Below, one piece after another: positions 52,896 through 61,905 of a DNA stretch of 64,000 bases. The stretch comes from DATARH01 sp036268425 (lineage in GTDB: Bacteria; Pseudomonadota; Alphaproteobacteria; ATCC43930; CGMCC-115725). The DNA lies in the NCBI GenBank assembly GCA_036268425.1, contig DATAUE010000130.1, positions 48,373 through 112,372 of the forward strand, given 5' to 3'. The position numbers and the translations under genes were made by a program. The notes under the pieces are model-generated. The model saw only the letters and a list, made by a program, of their open reading frames with translations. It was not told where the DNA came from and did not search any database. The number at the start of each line of letters is the position of its first letter. Position 1 is the first letter of the stretch.

Positions 52896-54935
52896 TCAGC
52901 CAAGACTGATCGTGACATGCGACGGCACCTCGAAGATGGTTTGCGCAGGCAAAAGCCAGTGATTTTTGCGCGGCAGAAACCCGCATTTCTCGAACAGGTC
53001 CCGGCAGGGATGATTGGCCTCCGTCTCGATCAGAAGGCCTTTGATTCCATCATGACCAGCTTTCCGCTGTCCGGCGGCAAGGTGTGCCATCACCGCATTT
53101 TCAATCTCATAACCAAGGACGCGACAGGACATGACCCATTGTTCGATGGTATCGCCCCGCACGATGACGACGCCGACCAACCCATAACGTGTAAAGGCAT
53201 CGCGGACTTCGAATGCCCAGACGACGCCATCGCCATGCAGCAATCCGTCCAGTTCCTCCAGCTTCCAGCGGCGGCCGGTCGTATTGAATTGATTTGTCTT
53301 GTTGATCAATTCGAGTACCCGAGAAAATCTCGGGTGAGACGTCGATGTGATCGCGATCATCGTGACTTTCGGTGCCGCCGAAGCCAGAAATTCGTCTCGC
53401 GAAACGGTGCTTCTATGGTCTTCGCGGGCAAATTGCGCCTGCATCATTTCCGTTCGCCGACCTGATTCGTCCGTTATGGACGATACTTGCGTTTCCGGCG
53501 CCCAAAGCAGAATACGACGTAGAACGTACGGGTTTTGACCGATGATGCGCATCTCGGGAAACGCATGCTGCATGGCGGCCCGCTCAGCCGGGTTGTCATC
53601 GATGAAGACGACGCTGCGTGCCGTGATGTTTACGGTCTCGATAATTTCCTTCATGTTATCGTTTTTGGGTCGCCAGTTTATTCTGATGGCAGCAAAATCA
53701 TCCAGCAACAAACGTCCGACAAAGATGTCGTCCCAGATCTGACGGATTCTCGTTTCGTCATTCTTGCTGACGATACCGAGCAGGACGCCTCGCTGTTTAA
53801 GATATAATAGAGCCTCGACGAGGCCCAATGGCCAGCCCTCGACCATGAAGGGGCTGATTTCGTCCATATCGCCACTGACGCCGTTCCACAACGTGTCATC
53901 GAGATCGACGACAACCAGCTTTACCATGTCGAGCTGGCGAATAGTCCGAAGCATTGCGGTAATTTCGTTCCATACCGCCTCGCGATAATATCCGGGCCAG
54001 GTGATTTCGTAATAAGTGGACATCGCGGCAAGCGGGTCCATGCGAGTGTCGACCGGATCTGAGAGTGGGAACAAACCCCCGTGGGTCGTCATCGCTATGC
54101 CATCATCCTGAACGTAGCGGCGCCCGAAGGAAGCGGCGATCTTGTCGGTATCGAGAAGATAGACGTTTCGATACTGTGCAATCTGATGCTCGACAAATTC
54201 GTTGAGCTTGTGGATAAAATAGGCTGGATTTCTCAAATCGTATCGCGGCAGCAATCGCCCTACAGAATTTTCCTGTGGCAGAAAAAAATTCGTAACGAAT
54301 GTCAGTAATGAGTACTCTATATTATACTTCATCCATAGTCTGAGCTGCAACTCAAGCCGCTGACAAGCGGTCTTGAAGGCACTTTCATAACCAGCATAAT
54401 TCGCGTAAGCTAGCCGCCAAATCAATCCGTCATGCATTATCGCTCTTAGGGGAATCTGTATGATTTGGAAATCATATTGTTCTATGTCTTCGCGCGAGCG
54501 TGGTGGTAGCTGAGACGCGTTATTTACCAGAAAAAAGTCAACGGGGCAGTTGGAGGGATTGTTCGCTTCGAATCCCCAATCGCGCATAAAACACGAACCG
54601 ATCATCGCGACGCGTCGCAGCGGTAACGGCGATTGGGTTAAATCTGTCGGTATCAGATAAGAAATGCCAGTGTGTCGCGGCGATTCCGGTGTCGTAATGC
54701 GGGACTGAGGGGCCGGCGATGTGCCGTTGGCAGTATTGACAGCGCCTGCATCGACAGCGCCGACTTGCTCGCGGCGCGGCGGAACGGCAAGGCGTCCCTC
54801 GGCAAAGCCATGATTTACATAATGATGCAACGCCGACGGCAGGCCGCCGCTTTTAACTGCCTCTGCAACGTCCCGATTTTGCGCCAGATACCACTCTTCG
54901 TCGAAGTTGATTTTGTGAACGCTCCAGTCGGACAT
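52896..54935 (-). CDS. FkbH-like HAD-IIIC phosphatase with N-terminal extension
   Basis: A 679-residue multidomain protein. An N-terminal module FDEEWYLAQNRDVAEAV...LHHYVNHGFAEGR (about 11-48) resembles a short domain found at the front of some glycosyltransferases and cell-surface proteins. After a low-complexity linker comes an SGNH-hydrolase-like region (RRVAMIGSCFMRDWGF, about 108-122) and then the HAD core with VVVDLDDTLWNGV (D344, D346, T348) and SKNDE; the last 130 residues resemble a GNAT acyltransferase. FkbH-like enzymes load glyceryl onto carrier proteins or act in polysaccharide synthesis. Base composition is visibly more AT-rich than neighbours. ATG 54935 is preferred over TTG 54950. 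Confidence 0.75.
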   Translation of the reverse strand: MSDWSVHKINFDEEWYLAQNRDVAEAVKSGGLPSALHHYVNHGFAEGRLAVPPRREQVGAVDAGAVNTANGTSPAPQSRITTPESPRHTGISYLIPTDLTQSPLPLRRVAMIGSCFMRDWGFEANNPSNCPVDFFLVNNASQLPPRSREDIEQYDFQIIQIPLRAIMHDGLIWRLAYANYAGYESAFKTACQRLELQLRLWMKYNIEYSLLTFVTNFFLPQENSVGRLLPRYDLRNPAYFIHKLNEFVEHQIAQYRNVYLLDTDKIAASFGRRYVQDDGIAMTTHGGLFPLSDPVDTRMDPLAAMSTYYEITWPGYYREAVWNEITAMLRTIRQLDMVKLVVVDLDDTLWNGVSGDMDEISPFMVEGWPLGLVEALLYLKQRGVLLGIVSKNDETRIRQIWDDIFVGRLLLDDFAAIRINWRPKNDNMKEIIETVNITARSVVFIDDNPAERAAMQHAFPEMRIIGQNPYVLRRILLWAPETQVSSITDESGRRTEMMQAQFAREDHRSTVSRDEFLASAAPKVTMIAITSTSHPRFSRVLELINKTNQFNTTGRRWKLEELDGLLHGDGVVWAFEVRDAFTRYGLVGVVIVRGDTIEQWVMSCRVLGYEIENAVMAHLAAGQRKAGHDGIKGLLIETEANHPCRDLFEKCGFLPRKNHWLLPAQTIFEVPSHVTISLG

Positions 54936-55117
54936 CGCGATGCATTCCAAATAACTGATGTTAAATTGGGGTGTGAATAACGAGCGCCTGGCGCCCCGTA
55001 ATCGTCAGCCTTGATGATAAACCGAACGGTTGATCAGGCCGATCCGGCCTCGCACGCGCGGGCGCCCGGCGAGAGTTCTGAGATTTTGCTCGTATCCGGA
55101 AAACCCGGCTTCTGGGA

Positions 55118-55204
55118 TGGTGCGGTCGAGAAGACTCGAACTTCCACGAGGTTTCCCCCACAGCGACCTCAACGCTGCGCGTCTACCAATTCCGCCACGA
55201 CCGC
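55118..55204 (-). tRNA. tRNA-Leu (anticodon GAG)
   Basis: Read on the minus strand, the 87-base gene has the acceptor stem GCGGTCG/CGACCGC, D-arm GGCGGAATTGGTAGACGC, anticodon arm AGCG-TTGAGGT-CGCT with anticodon GAG, a long class II variable arm, a T-arm with TTCGAGT, and an encoded CCA end (ACCA). The class II length and the identity signatures fit leucine decoding CUC/CUU. Confidence 0.95.
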
Positions 55205-55259
55205 ACGTCGGGCCAGTTCCTTTGGGAACGGGGCGCGTCCTTAGCAAATACACGATATC

Positions 55260-55955
55260 ATGGCAAGCATGATGGACCCGGACATAATTTCGACGGCCCC
55301 TTCAATCGAGTGGCGGTGCAGCGATGCGGTGGTGCCCTACGGCGATGCGATCACCGAGATGGAGAGCCGCGTCGCGGCGATCCGCGCCGGCACCGCCTCC
55401 GAACTGGTATGGCTGCTGGAGCATCCGCCGCTTTATACCGCCGGCACCAGCGCGCGCCCGGAGGATTTGCTCGATCCGGCACGGCTGCCGGTGTTTCAAA
55501 CCGGGCGCGGCGGGCAATACACCTATCACGGGCCGGGGCAGCGCATCGCCTATGTGCTGCTCGATCTCGACCGTTACGGACACGACGTGCGGTGTCATGT
55601 GTGGCGGCTCGAAGAATGGATGATCGCCACGCTGGCACGGTTCAACGTCAAGGGCGAGCGGCGCGATGGCCGCATCGGCGCCTGGGTGGCCCGGCGCGAC
55701 GGCCGCGAGGACAAGATCGCCGCGATCGGCGTGCGGGTCCGTCGCTGGGTCACCTATCACGGCGTCGCGCTCAACGTAGACCCCGATCTCAGCCATTACC
55801 GTGGGATCGTGCCATGCGGCATCGCCGATGCCGAACACGGGGTCACCTCGCTGGCGCAGCTCGGTATTACGGCGTCGGTGGGCGATGTCGATATGGCGTT
55901 ACGCGCCACCTTTGCGCCGGTATTCGGTGCGGCCGCCGCCTGCCAGGTGGCCTAA
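55260..55955 (+). CDS. lipB: Octanoyl-[ACP]:protein octanoyltransferase
   Basis: A 231-residue LipB. Signatures: VPYGDAITEME, WLLEHPPLYTAGTSA, the family hallmark GRGGQYTYHGPGQRIAYVL, KIAAIGVRVRRWVTYHGVALNV, with the catalytic cysteine in GIVPCGIAD and the lysine in EDKIAAIG. It moves octanoyl groups from ACP to the lipoyl domains of 2-oxoacid dehydrogenases and the glycine-cleavage system in the cytoplasm. The ATG at 55260 is used, though ATG 55269 fits nearly as well. It opens a same-strand group with rarA, a pseudouridine synthase and ATP12. Confidence 0.95.
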   Translation: MASMMDPDIISTAPSIEWRCSDAVVPYGDAITEMESRVAAIRAGTASELVWLLEHPPLYTAGTSARPEDLLDPARLPVFQTGRGGQYTYHGPGQRIAYVLLDLDRYGHDVRCHVWRLEEWMIATLARFNVKGERRDGRIGAWVARRDGREDKIAAIGVRVRRWVTYHGVALNVDPDLSHYRGIVPCGIADAEHGVTSLAQLGITASVGDVDMALRATFAPVFGAAAACQVA

Positions 55956-56009
55956 GACGGTAAGCCGGCCTTTGCGGCGCGGCGCGTTTTGCCCCATATA
56001 GCCGGCACG

Positions 56010-57323
56010 ATGAACAGTTTGTTTGAAGCCCAGGCGCCGCATCCGCTGGCCGACCGGCTGCGGCCGCAGAGCCTTGCCGAGATTGTCGGACAGGATCACC
56101 TGCTCGGGCCGGAAGGGCCGATCGGACGCATGGTGGCGCGCCGGCAACTCGCCTCGATGATCCTGTGGGGGCAGCCGGGCTGCGGCAAGACGACGATTGC
56201 GCGGCTGCTTGCCCAAGAACTGTCAAACCAGGGCACGGACCTTGCGTTCGAGCCGCTATCGGCGGTGTTTTCCGGCGTCGCCGATCTGCGCAAGATATTC
56301 GAGGCGGCGAAAAAGCGGCGCGCGATGGGGCAGGGGACACTGCTGTTCGTCGATGAAATCCACCGCTTCAACCGCGCCCAGCAGGATGCGTTCCTGCCTT
56401 ATGTCGAGGACGGCACGGTCATCCTCGTCGGGGCGACAACCGAGAACCCGTCGTTTGAGCTGAATGGTGCGTTGCTGTCGCGGGCGCAGGTTTTCGTGTT
56501 GCGGCGGCTCGGCGACCCCGATCTCGAAACATTGCTGGAACGGGCCGAGCATAATCTCGGCCGCACGTTGCAGCTGAGCGACGATGGCCGCGCTGCGTTG
56601 CGGGCGATGGCGGATGGCGACGGGCGCTTTCTGCTCAACCTCGTTGAGGAAATCGACCGGCTGCCGCGCGACCATATGCTGGGCCCGCAGCAACTGGCTG
56701 CGCTGGTGCAGCGCCGCGCGCCGCTCTACGACAAGCAGCAGGAAGGCCATTACAACCTGATCAGCGCGTTGCACAAATCGCTGCGCGGGTCGGATACCGA
56801 TGCGGCGCTCTACTGGCTGGCGCGCATGCTGGCCGGCGGCGAGGACCCGATTTATGTGCTGCGCCGGCTGACGCGGGCGGCGGTCGAGGATATCGGTCTC
56901 GCCGATCCGCAGGCGCTGGTGCAGGCCCTTGCCGCGTGGGATGCCTATGATCGGCTCGGATCGCCCGAGGGCGAATTGGCGGTGGCCCAGCTGGTGATCT
57001 ATCTCGCGACCGCGCCCAAATCGAATGCCGCCTACACCGCCTTTGGCGAAGCGCAGAAAATGGCGCGGCAGACCGGTTCGCTGATGCCGCCGATGCACAT
57101 CCTCAACGCGCCGACCCGGCTGATGCGCGATCTCGGTTACGGCACCGGCTATGTCTACGACCACGCGACCGAAGAAGGTTTTTCCGGGCAGAATTATTTT
57201 CCCGACGGCATCGCGCGGCACGCCTTCTACCGCCCCGGCGAGCGCGGTTTCGAACGTGAGATCAAGAAGCGGCTGGACTATTGGGACAGATTGCGCGAAC
57301 GCGCCGCGGGCGGGGAACGATGA
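56010..57323 (+). CDS. rarA: Replication-associated recombination protein RarA/MgsA
   Basis: A 437-residue AAA+ ATPase. It begins MNSLFEAQAPHPLADRLRP, with LAEIVGQDHLLG, the Walker A WGQPGCGKTT, Walker B LLFVDEIHRFNR, sensor 1 GATTENPSFELN and an arginine-finger-bearing SRAQVFVLRRL. The C-terminal MgsA helices contain YWLARMLAGGEDPIYVLRRL and MPPMHILNAPTRLMRDLGYG. RarA acts at stalled replication forks. ATG 56010 begins the conserved start. It lies 54 bp after lipB and 37 bp before the pseudouridine synthase gene. Confidence 0.96.
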   Translation: MNSLFEAQAPHPLADRLRPQSLAEIVGQDHLLGPEGPIGRMVARRQLASMILWGQPGCGKTTIARLLAQELSNQGTDLAFEPLSAVFSGVADLRKIFEAAKKRRAMGQGTLLFVDEIHRFNRAQQDAFLPYVEDGTVILVGATTENPSFELNGALLSRAQVFVLRRLGDPDLETLLERAEHNLGRTLQLSDDGRAALRAMADGDGRFLLNLVEEIDRLPRDHMLGPQQLAALVQRRAPLYDKQQEGHYNLISALHKSLRGSDTDAALYWLARMLAGGEDPIYVLRRLTRAAVEDIGLADPQALVQALAAWDAYDRLGSPEGELAVAQLVIYLATAPKSNAAYTAFGEAQKMARQTGSLMPPMHILNAPTRLMRDLGYGTGYVYDHATEEGFSGQNYFPDGIARHAFYRPGERGFEREIKKRLDYWDRLRERAAGGER

Positions 57324-57360
57324 GCATATTGGCCCACCACACCGCCAGGAGCATTGGTCC

Positions 57361-58356
57361 ATGAGCGGTGTCGAGACGATTACCATACGTCCGGAGGATG
57401 GGGCCGGGCGGCTCGACCGGTGGTTCCGGCGGCACTATCCCGGCTTGAGCCACGGCCGTCTGGAAAAGCTGTTGCGCACCGGTCAAGTCCGGGTTGACGG
57501 CAAGCGTGCCAAGGCCGGCGATGCGGTCGGACCCGGCCAGGCGATCCGCGTGCCGCCATTGCCGGAATCGGCACCGGCCGCGCCGGCGGACGGTCCGTTG
57601 CCGGCGCGGCCGCAGGACATCGCATTGCTGCGCGACGCGGTGCTGCACATGGATGAACGCGCTATCGTCATCAACAAGCCCGCGGGTCTCGCGGTGCAGG
57701 GCGGCACCAATACCGACCGTCATGTCGATGCGCTGCTCGACGGGCTGCGTTTTGGCGCCAGCGAGCGCCCGCGCCTCGTGCACCGCCTCGACAAAGACAC
57801 CTCCGGGGTCCTGCTGATTGCGCGTGACCCCGCGGCGGCGGCGTACTTTACCCGCGCCTTTCGCGAAAAGACCACCCGCAAGATTTATTGGGCCGCGGTA
57901 ACCGGCCTGCCGGAGCCGTTGCAGGGTCGTATCGACCTGTCATTGGCGAAATCGGCAAGCGGCGGGCAGGGGCGGGAGCGCGTTCATGCCGATCCTGCGG
58001 ACGGCAAGACTGCGATCACCTATTACACCGTCGTCGATCATGCCGGCGACCGCGCCAGTTGGCTCGCGCTGTTGCCGATCACCGGGCGGACGCACCAGTT
58101 GCGTGCGCATTGCGCGGCACTCGGCACCCCGATCCTCGGTGACGGCAAGTATGGCGGCTCGGCCGCGCAACTGCCGGGCGGCGGCGCGGCACATCGCCTG
58201 CACCTGCATGCCCGCAGTCTCGAGGTGCCGCACCCCAGCGGCGGCATTCTGCGGATTTCGGCGCCATTGCCGCCGCATATGCGCCGCTTATGGGAATTTT
58301 TCGGGTTTGAGGACGAAGCGCGCGACCCCTTTGCCGAGCTGGACCTGACGGCATGA
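57361..58356 (+). CDS. RluC/RluD-type pseudouridine synthase
   Basis: A 331-residue RNA pseudouridine synthase. The N-terminal S4 domain is GAGRLDRWFRRHYPGLSHGRLEKLL with VRVDGKRAK. The catalytic region carries VHRLDKDTSGVLLIA (the active-site Asp of the HRLDxxTSG motif), an upstream INKPAGLAVQGG, ALLPITGRTHQLRAH and LGDGKYGG. It isomerises uridines in 23S rRNA. ATG 57361 is used. The ATP12 gene start overlaps its stop (ATGA), so these are coupled. Which uridines it modifies cannot be told. Confidence 0.92.
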   Translation: MSGVETITIRPEDGAGRLDRWFRRHYPGLSHGRLEKLLRTGQVRVDGKRAKAGDAVGPGQAIRVPPLPESAPAAPADGPLPARPQDIALLRDAVLHMDERAIVINKPAGLAVQGGTNTDRHVDALLDGLRFGASERPRLVHRLDKDTSGVLLIARDPAAAAYFTRAFREKTTRKIYWAAVTGLPEPLQGRIDLSLAKSASGGQGRERVHADPADGKTAITYYTVVDHAGDRASWLALLPITGRTHQLRAHCAALGTPILGDGKYGGSAAQLPGGGAAHRLHLHARSLEVPHPSGGILRISAPLPPHMRRLWEFFGFEDEARDPFAELDLTA

Positions 58357-59048
58357 AGCGCGTGTACAAAAACGTGATCGCGACCGCGGTCGATACCGGC
58401 TGGGGTATCGTGCTCGACGGCAAGCCGATGCGCACGCCGGCCAAAAATCCGATGGTATTGCCGACCGAGGCTCTCGCCGCCGCCATCGCGGACGAGTGGG
58501 ACGCCCAACAAGACGATATTCGCCCGGCAACAATGCCGCTGACCCGGCTGGCGGCGACCGCGATCGATCGGACCGGACCGCAGCGTCCCGGTGTCATCGC
58601 CGAAGTCGCCGGTTACGCCGGCACCGACCTGTTGTGCTATCGCGCCGACCACCCACCCGCTTTGGCGGCGCGGCAGCACGCGGAGTGGCAGCCGCTGATC
58701 GACTGGGCGAGTTCGCGCTACGATGCCGGGCTGGCGGTGACAACCGGGATCGTGCCGGTGGCACAATCGCCGGCGACGCTCAAGGCGTTCTCGGCCGTGG
58801 TCGCATCGCAGGATGATTTCCACCTGACCGGACTGCACGATTTGACCGCTTCGTGCGGCTCGCTGGTCATCGCCCTGGCTTTGATCGAGAGCCGGATCGA
58901 CGCCGCCACCGCCTTCGCCGCATCACAGCTCGACGAGACGTTTCAGATTGAAGCCTGGGGCGAGGACGCTGAGGCATCGCGTCGGCGTGCCGGCCTTGCC
59001 GACGATATCGCGGCAGCGGCGCGCTTTCTGGACCTGCTCGCCGAATAA
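58353..59048 (+). CDS. ATP12-family F1-ATPase assembly chaperone
   Basis: A 231-residue chaperone of the ATP12 family, which helps assemble the alpha subunit of F1-ATPase in mitochondria and alphaproteobacteria. Signatures: WGIVLDGKPMRTPAKNPMVLPTEALAAAIADEWDAQ, MPLTRLAATAID, YAGTDLLCYRADHPPAL and LVIALALIESRIDAATAFAASQLDETFQIEAWGED. It overlaps the pseudouridine synthase stop by four bases. ATP synthase genes are not in the window. Confidence 0.93.
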   Translation: MKRVYKNVIATAVDTGWGIVLDGKPMRTPAKNPMVLPTEALAAAIADEWDAQQDDIRPATMPLTRLAATAIDRTGPQRPGVIAEVAGYAGTDLLCYRADHPPALAARQHAEWQPLIDWASSRYDAGLAVTTGIVPVAQSPATLKAFSAVVASQDDFHLTGLHDLTASCGSLVIALALIESRIDAATAFAASQLDETFQIEAWGEDAEASRRRAGLADDIAAAARFLDLLAE

Positions 59049-59093
59049 GGTGCGGTTTTCAGAAACGGCCCGGCGGCATGCGCGACGCACGAT

Positions 59094-59864
59094 TCAAGCG
59101 GGCTGCCGCCGGAAATCTTCAATCGACAGCGGTTTTAGGTAGGCCTTCTCAAAGTCCGCCAGTGCCGCCAATTCTTCGAGATTGTCGATAAATACGATCT
59201 GGTCTTTTATGTGCATCAAGCCGTCTTCTCGCAATTGGTGCAGCACCCGATTGACATAGGGAATGCTCAGCCCCAACGCGTCGCTGACGATACTTTGCGT
59301 TAGCGGCAGGCAAAACGAGTGTCCCTTGGCAAGCCCGATCTGCTGCAACCGTGTAAACAATTCAAGCAGGAAATGCGCCACGCGTTCTGCCGCCGGGCGC
59401 CGGCTGATCGTAATCAGCCGTTCGGTATAGATCGAAAGTTCACAGGCAAATTTCCAGAACCACTCGGCCGCTACCAGGGGGTGAGTGTCAAACAACGCGA
59501 TCAGCCGAGACATCGAAACCGACATTGTGGTGGCAGCAGTCAGCGTTCTTATCGAATAGAGCGCTGTTTCAAAAAAACAGCTGGGATACCCGGCGAAATC
59601 GCCCGGCAGGATCACGCTTAAGACCTGGCGCTGGCCGTCGCGCAAGATACGGTAGCGGATGGCGACCCCCTCAACCAGGATGAAGGGCGACGCCAATTTC
59701 CCTCCTTCGCTGATGATCTCCTGGCCAGCTCGATAGGTTCGCGATGTCGCATTCAGTTCGAGCATGGTCACTGCTTGGTCGACGCATGGAGGTAGACCAC
59801 AGCTGGCCTTGAAGGCGGCAGACGCCTTCCCCCGCCCGGCTACGAATGCCGCAGTGCTCTTCAT
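59094..59864 (-). CDS. Crp/Fnr-family transcriptional regulator
   Basis: A 256-residue regulator with an N-terminal cNMP-binding-like barrel (YRAGQEIISEGGKLASPFILVEG, QVLSVILPGDFAG) and a C-terminal winged helix. The HTH is SIVSDALGLSIPYVNRVLHQLREDG. No four-cysteine Fnr cluster is seen, and the usual Crp cAMP residues are not obvious, so the signal is unknown. It is divergent from the DcaP-like porin across 361 bp, in which a GTGA-N6-TCAC palindrome lies. Control of the porin or itself is an inference from position. Confidence 0.9.
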   Translation of the reverse strand: MKSTAAFVAGRGKASAAFKASCGLPPCVDQAVTMLELNATSRTYRAGQEIISEGGKLASPFILVEGVAIRYRILRDGQRQVLSVILPGDFAGYPSCFFETALYSIRTLTAATTMSVSMSRLIALFDTHPLVAAEWFWKFACELSIYTERLITISRRPAAERVAHFLLELFTRLQQIGLAKGHSFCLPLTQSIVSDALGLSIPYVNRVLHQLREDGLMHIKDQIVFIDNLEELAALADFEKAYLKPLSIEDFRRQPA

Positions 59865-60225
59865 ATCGCCCCCTCGCTGTTCGGCTATTTTGTTTGGTTG
59901 TCGATGTGCCGCTGGTTTACCAGCAGGTGTTGCACTTGAGTGTCACTGCCTCCCTGATCTTCTTAAAATCGTTGTCCCTTAAATGCTTACCTCAGAGGTG
60001 ACGGAACGACATGCGGTTTTTTGGGTGATTTAGGTCACCTTTGGGGTGCGGCGCTTAATTCAGATGAATCATTTTGTATGATCATTTCTATCAAGCACAA
60101 AAGCATTCTGGGACCGCAACGACGCCTCTCCCGCGACCGCACATCATGCCCGCGACCGCAAACCGAAAGGTTGGGTCCGACAGCGACGCAGGTCATCGCT
60201 CGCTTTGAGCGTCAGGGAGGGAAAA
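59865..60225. other. 361-bp divergent regulatory region
   Basis: The gap between the Crp/Fnr gene and the porin gene is more AT-rich than the coding sequence around it and holds one clear palindrome (60024-60039). A strong Shine-Dalgarno (AGGGAGGG) ends it at the porin start. No small gene is supported. Confidence 0.55.
60024..60039. promoter_or_regulatory. Crp-type operator palindrome
   Basis: GGTGATTTAGGTCACC is a perfect dyad, with GTGA-N6-TCAC matching the core of the Crp consensus (TGTGA-N6-TCACA) and not the Fnr consensus (TTGAT-N4-ATCAA). It lies 160 bp from the regulator start and 187 bp from the porin start. Confidence 0.6.
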
Positions 60226-61803
60226 ATGAGGAACGGGGGAGGTTTTACGATTTCGGCGATAACAGCCTGTCTGCTGGCGGCGCCGTTGATCGTCGGACCG
60301 AAAGTGGCGCGGGCCGATGAGTTGTCGGACCTGCGGGCAAATCAGCAATTGCTGCAGCGCCGCCTTGACCAGCTTGCGCAAGCAAAGGTGCCGGGTAACC
60401 CGTTCGGAGTCGGCGGGCCGCCGGGTCCCTCCTCGGTGCAAATGATGGGCGGCAGTTTCCCGCGTTCGTTTCTGATCCCCGGGACCGACACCTCGATCCG
60501 GATTGGCGGCGAGGTCACCGAGGTGATCGATTACTGGTTCAGCGGCGGCAACCCCAATGCGTCACCGCAGAGCACCACCGTGGGTGATAACGGACAGGCC
60601 CAAGCCGCGCCATTGCATGTGCACAGCACCTTGGCCAACGGGCTTATCGTTCCGGCCGGCAATCGGCTTCGGTCGCGCGGCACGGCGATTTTCCTGCAGA
60701 GCCCGCGCCAGTCAAAGCTTCACGTCGAAACCCGGACCCCGACGGCATGGGGCGAGGCGCGCACTTACATGGAGTTCGATTGGGCGGGTTCTACCGCCTT
60801 TTCACCGGGCGGTGCGACTCCCACATCGGTTTCGGACAATCTGGCGCCGCGATTGCGCTACGCTTACGGCACCTTGGGCGGCTTCCTGGCGGGCCAGGCA
60901 AACTCGAATTTTGCCGATCCGGACGCCAACAGCGAAACACTGGATTTCGGCGGTAATGTCGGTGACCCTGGCGTCGTCCGCATTCCGCAAGTCCGCTACA
61001 CGATGCCACTGACCGCGTGGTCGATTCCGGGCGCGCTATCGGTGTCGGCGGAAACTCCGGAAACCGATTCCGTGACCGGCGCCGGCATTATTGCGTCTGA
61101 CTCATCGGGCGCCTCGCCGTCCGGTACCTTTCCGGCCGGCACCACCAATCCGACAAAGGCGTTCGCGCCCGACCTGACGGTCGCGTGGTTCATCCCGCAG
61201 CCCTGGGGGCATATGGATTACAGCGCGGTCGTTCGGCCGGGGCTGGAATTCAAGGACGGCGCTTTCGTCAACCGGTCGTTTGTCGGATGGGGCGTTCACT
61301 TTGGCGGCGATGTCAAACCCGACTGGTTCGGCCTGCCGAAAGACGGCTTTACGTTTCACTTCACCTATGGCGACGCGCTCGGACGGTATCTTAACTCCAG
61401 CAGCAATTTCGCGCTGGTCAGCAACTATCCGGCGATGGGGGCACCCACCAGCGCCGCTGCGGCTGCGAACGTTTTGATCAACCCGACCGTCGAATGGGGC
61501 GGAAACGTCGGCTATCGGCACTGGTGGAGGCCCAATCTGCGGTCCAACATCAGCATGGGCATCAATCACCATGACATCAGTACACGGGCTGCCGGCTGTG
61601 CGGCATTCAGCGTGCCGGCGCTGACCGGAACCGGTAACTGCGCGCTGAACAAGGAAATCGTCACTGCTCATGCCAACGTGATCTGGAACCCGGTTCCGTT
61701 CGTCGATGTCGGGGTGGAATATCTGTGGGCGCATCGCCTTGTCGTCAGTAACCTGAAAGGCGATGAAAACGTCGTGATCGGCAAGTTCATGGTGAAGTTC
61801 TAG
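60226..61803 (+). CDS. DcaP-like outer-membrane porin
   Basis: A 525-residue outer-membrane protein. ATG 60226 follows AGGGAGGG and starts a signal peptide ending near ARADE. The next 35 residues (ELSDLRANQQLLQRRLDQLAQ) are a coiled-coil, as in DcaP trimers. The barrel begins SFLIPGTDTSIRIGGEVTEVIDYWF; alternating aromatic/hydrophobic strands follow (ARTYMEFDWAG, RYAYGTLGGFLAGQANSNF) and the chain ends in GKFMVKF, a typical barrel-terminal phenylalanine. DcaP channels carry dicarboxylates or anionic drugs in Acinetobacter. Divergent from the Crp/Fnr gene. Confidence 0.8.
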   Translation: MRNGGGFTISAITACLLAAPLIVGPKVARADELSDLRANQQLLQRRLDQLAQAKVPGNPFGVGGPPGPSSVQMMGGSFPRSFLIPGTDTSIRIGGEVTEVIDYWFSGGNPNASPQSTTVGDNGQAQAAPLHVHSTLANGLIVPAGNRLRSRGTAIFLQSPRQSKLHVETRTPTAWGEARTYMEFDWAGSTAFSPGGATPTSVSDNLAPRLRYAYGTLGGFLAGQANSNFADPDANSETLDFGGNVGDPGVVRIPQVRYTMPLTAWSIPGALSVSAETPETDSVTGAGIIASDSSGASPSGTFPAGTTNPTKAFAPDLTVAWFIPQPWGHMDYSAVVRPGLEFKDGAFVNRSFVGWGVHFGGDVKPDWFGLPKDGFTFHFTYGDALGRYLNSSSNFALVSNYPAMGAPTSAAAAANVLINPTVEWGGNVGYRHWWRPNLRSNISMGINHHDISTRAAGCAAFSVPALTGTGNCALNKEIVTAHANVIWNPVPFVDVGVEYLWAHRLVVSNLKGDENVVIGKFMVKF

Positions 61804-61826
61804 TCGCCAACGGTGGTAGCCACGGC

Positions 61827-61860
61827 GAGAGGCCCGCCCGCGTATCGGGCGGGTCTCGTT
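61827..61860 (+). terminator. Terminator-like hairpin after the porin gene
   Basis: CCCGCCCG (61833-61840) pairs perfectly with CGGGCGGG (61846-61853) around CGTAT, with a further GAGA/TCTC pairing past a bulge. The following T content is low (TCTCGTT), so strength is moderate. Confidence 0.55.
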
Positions 61861-61905
61861 CTGAGGTATCGGAACTGGGCTTCGGCTAAGCGAATGTTGC
61901 CGATC

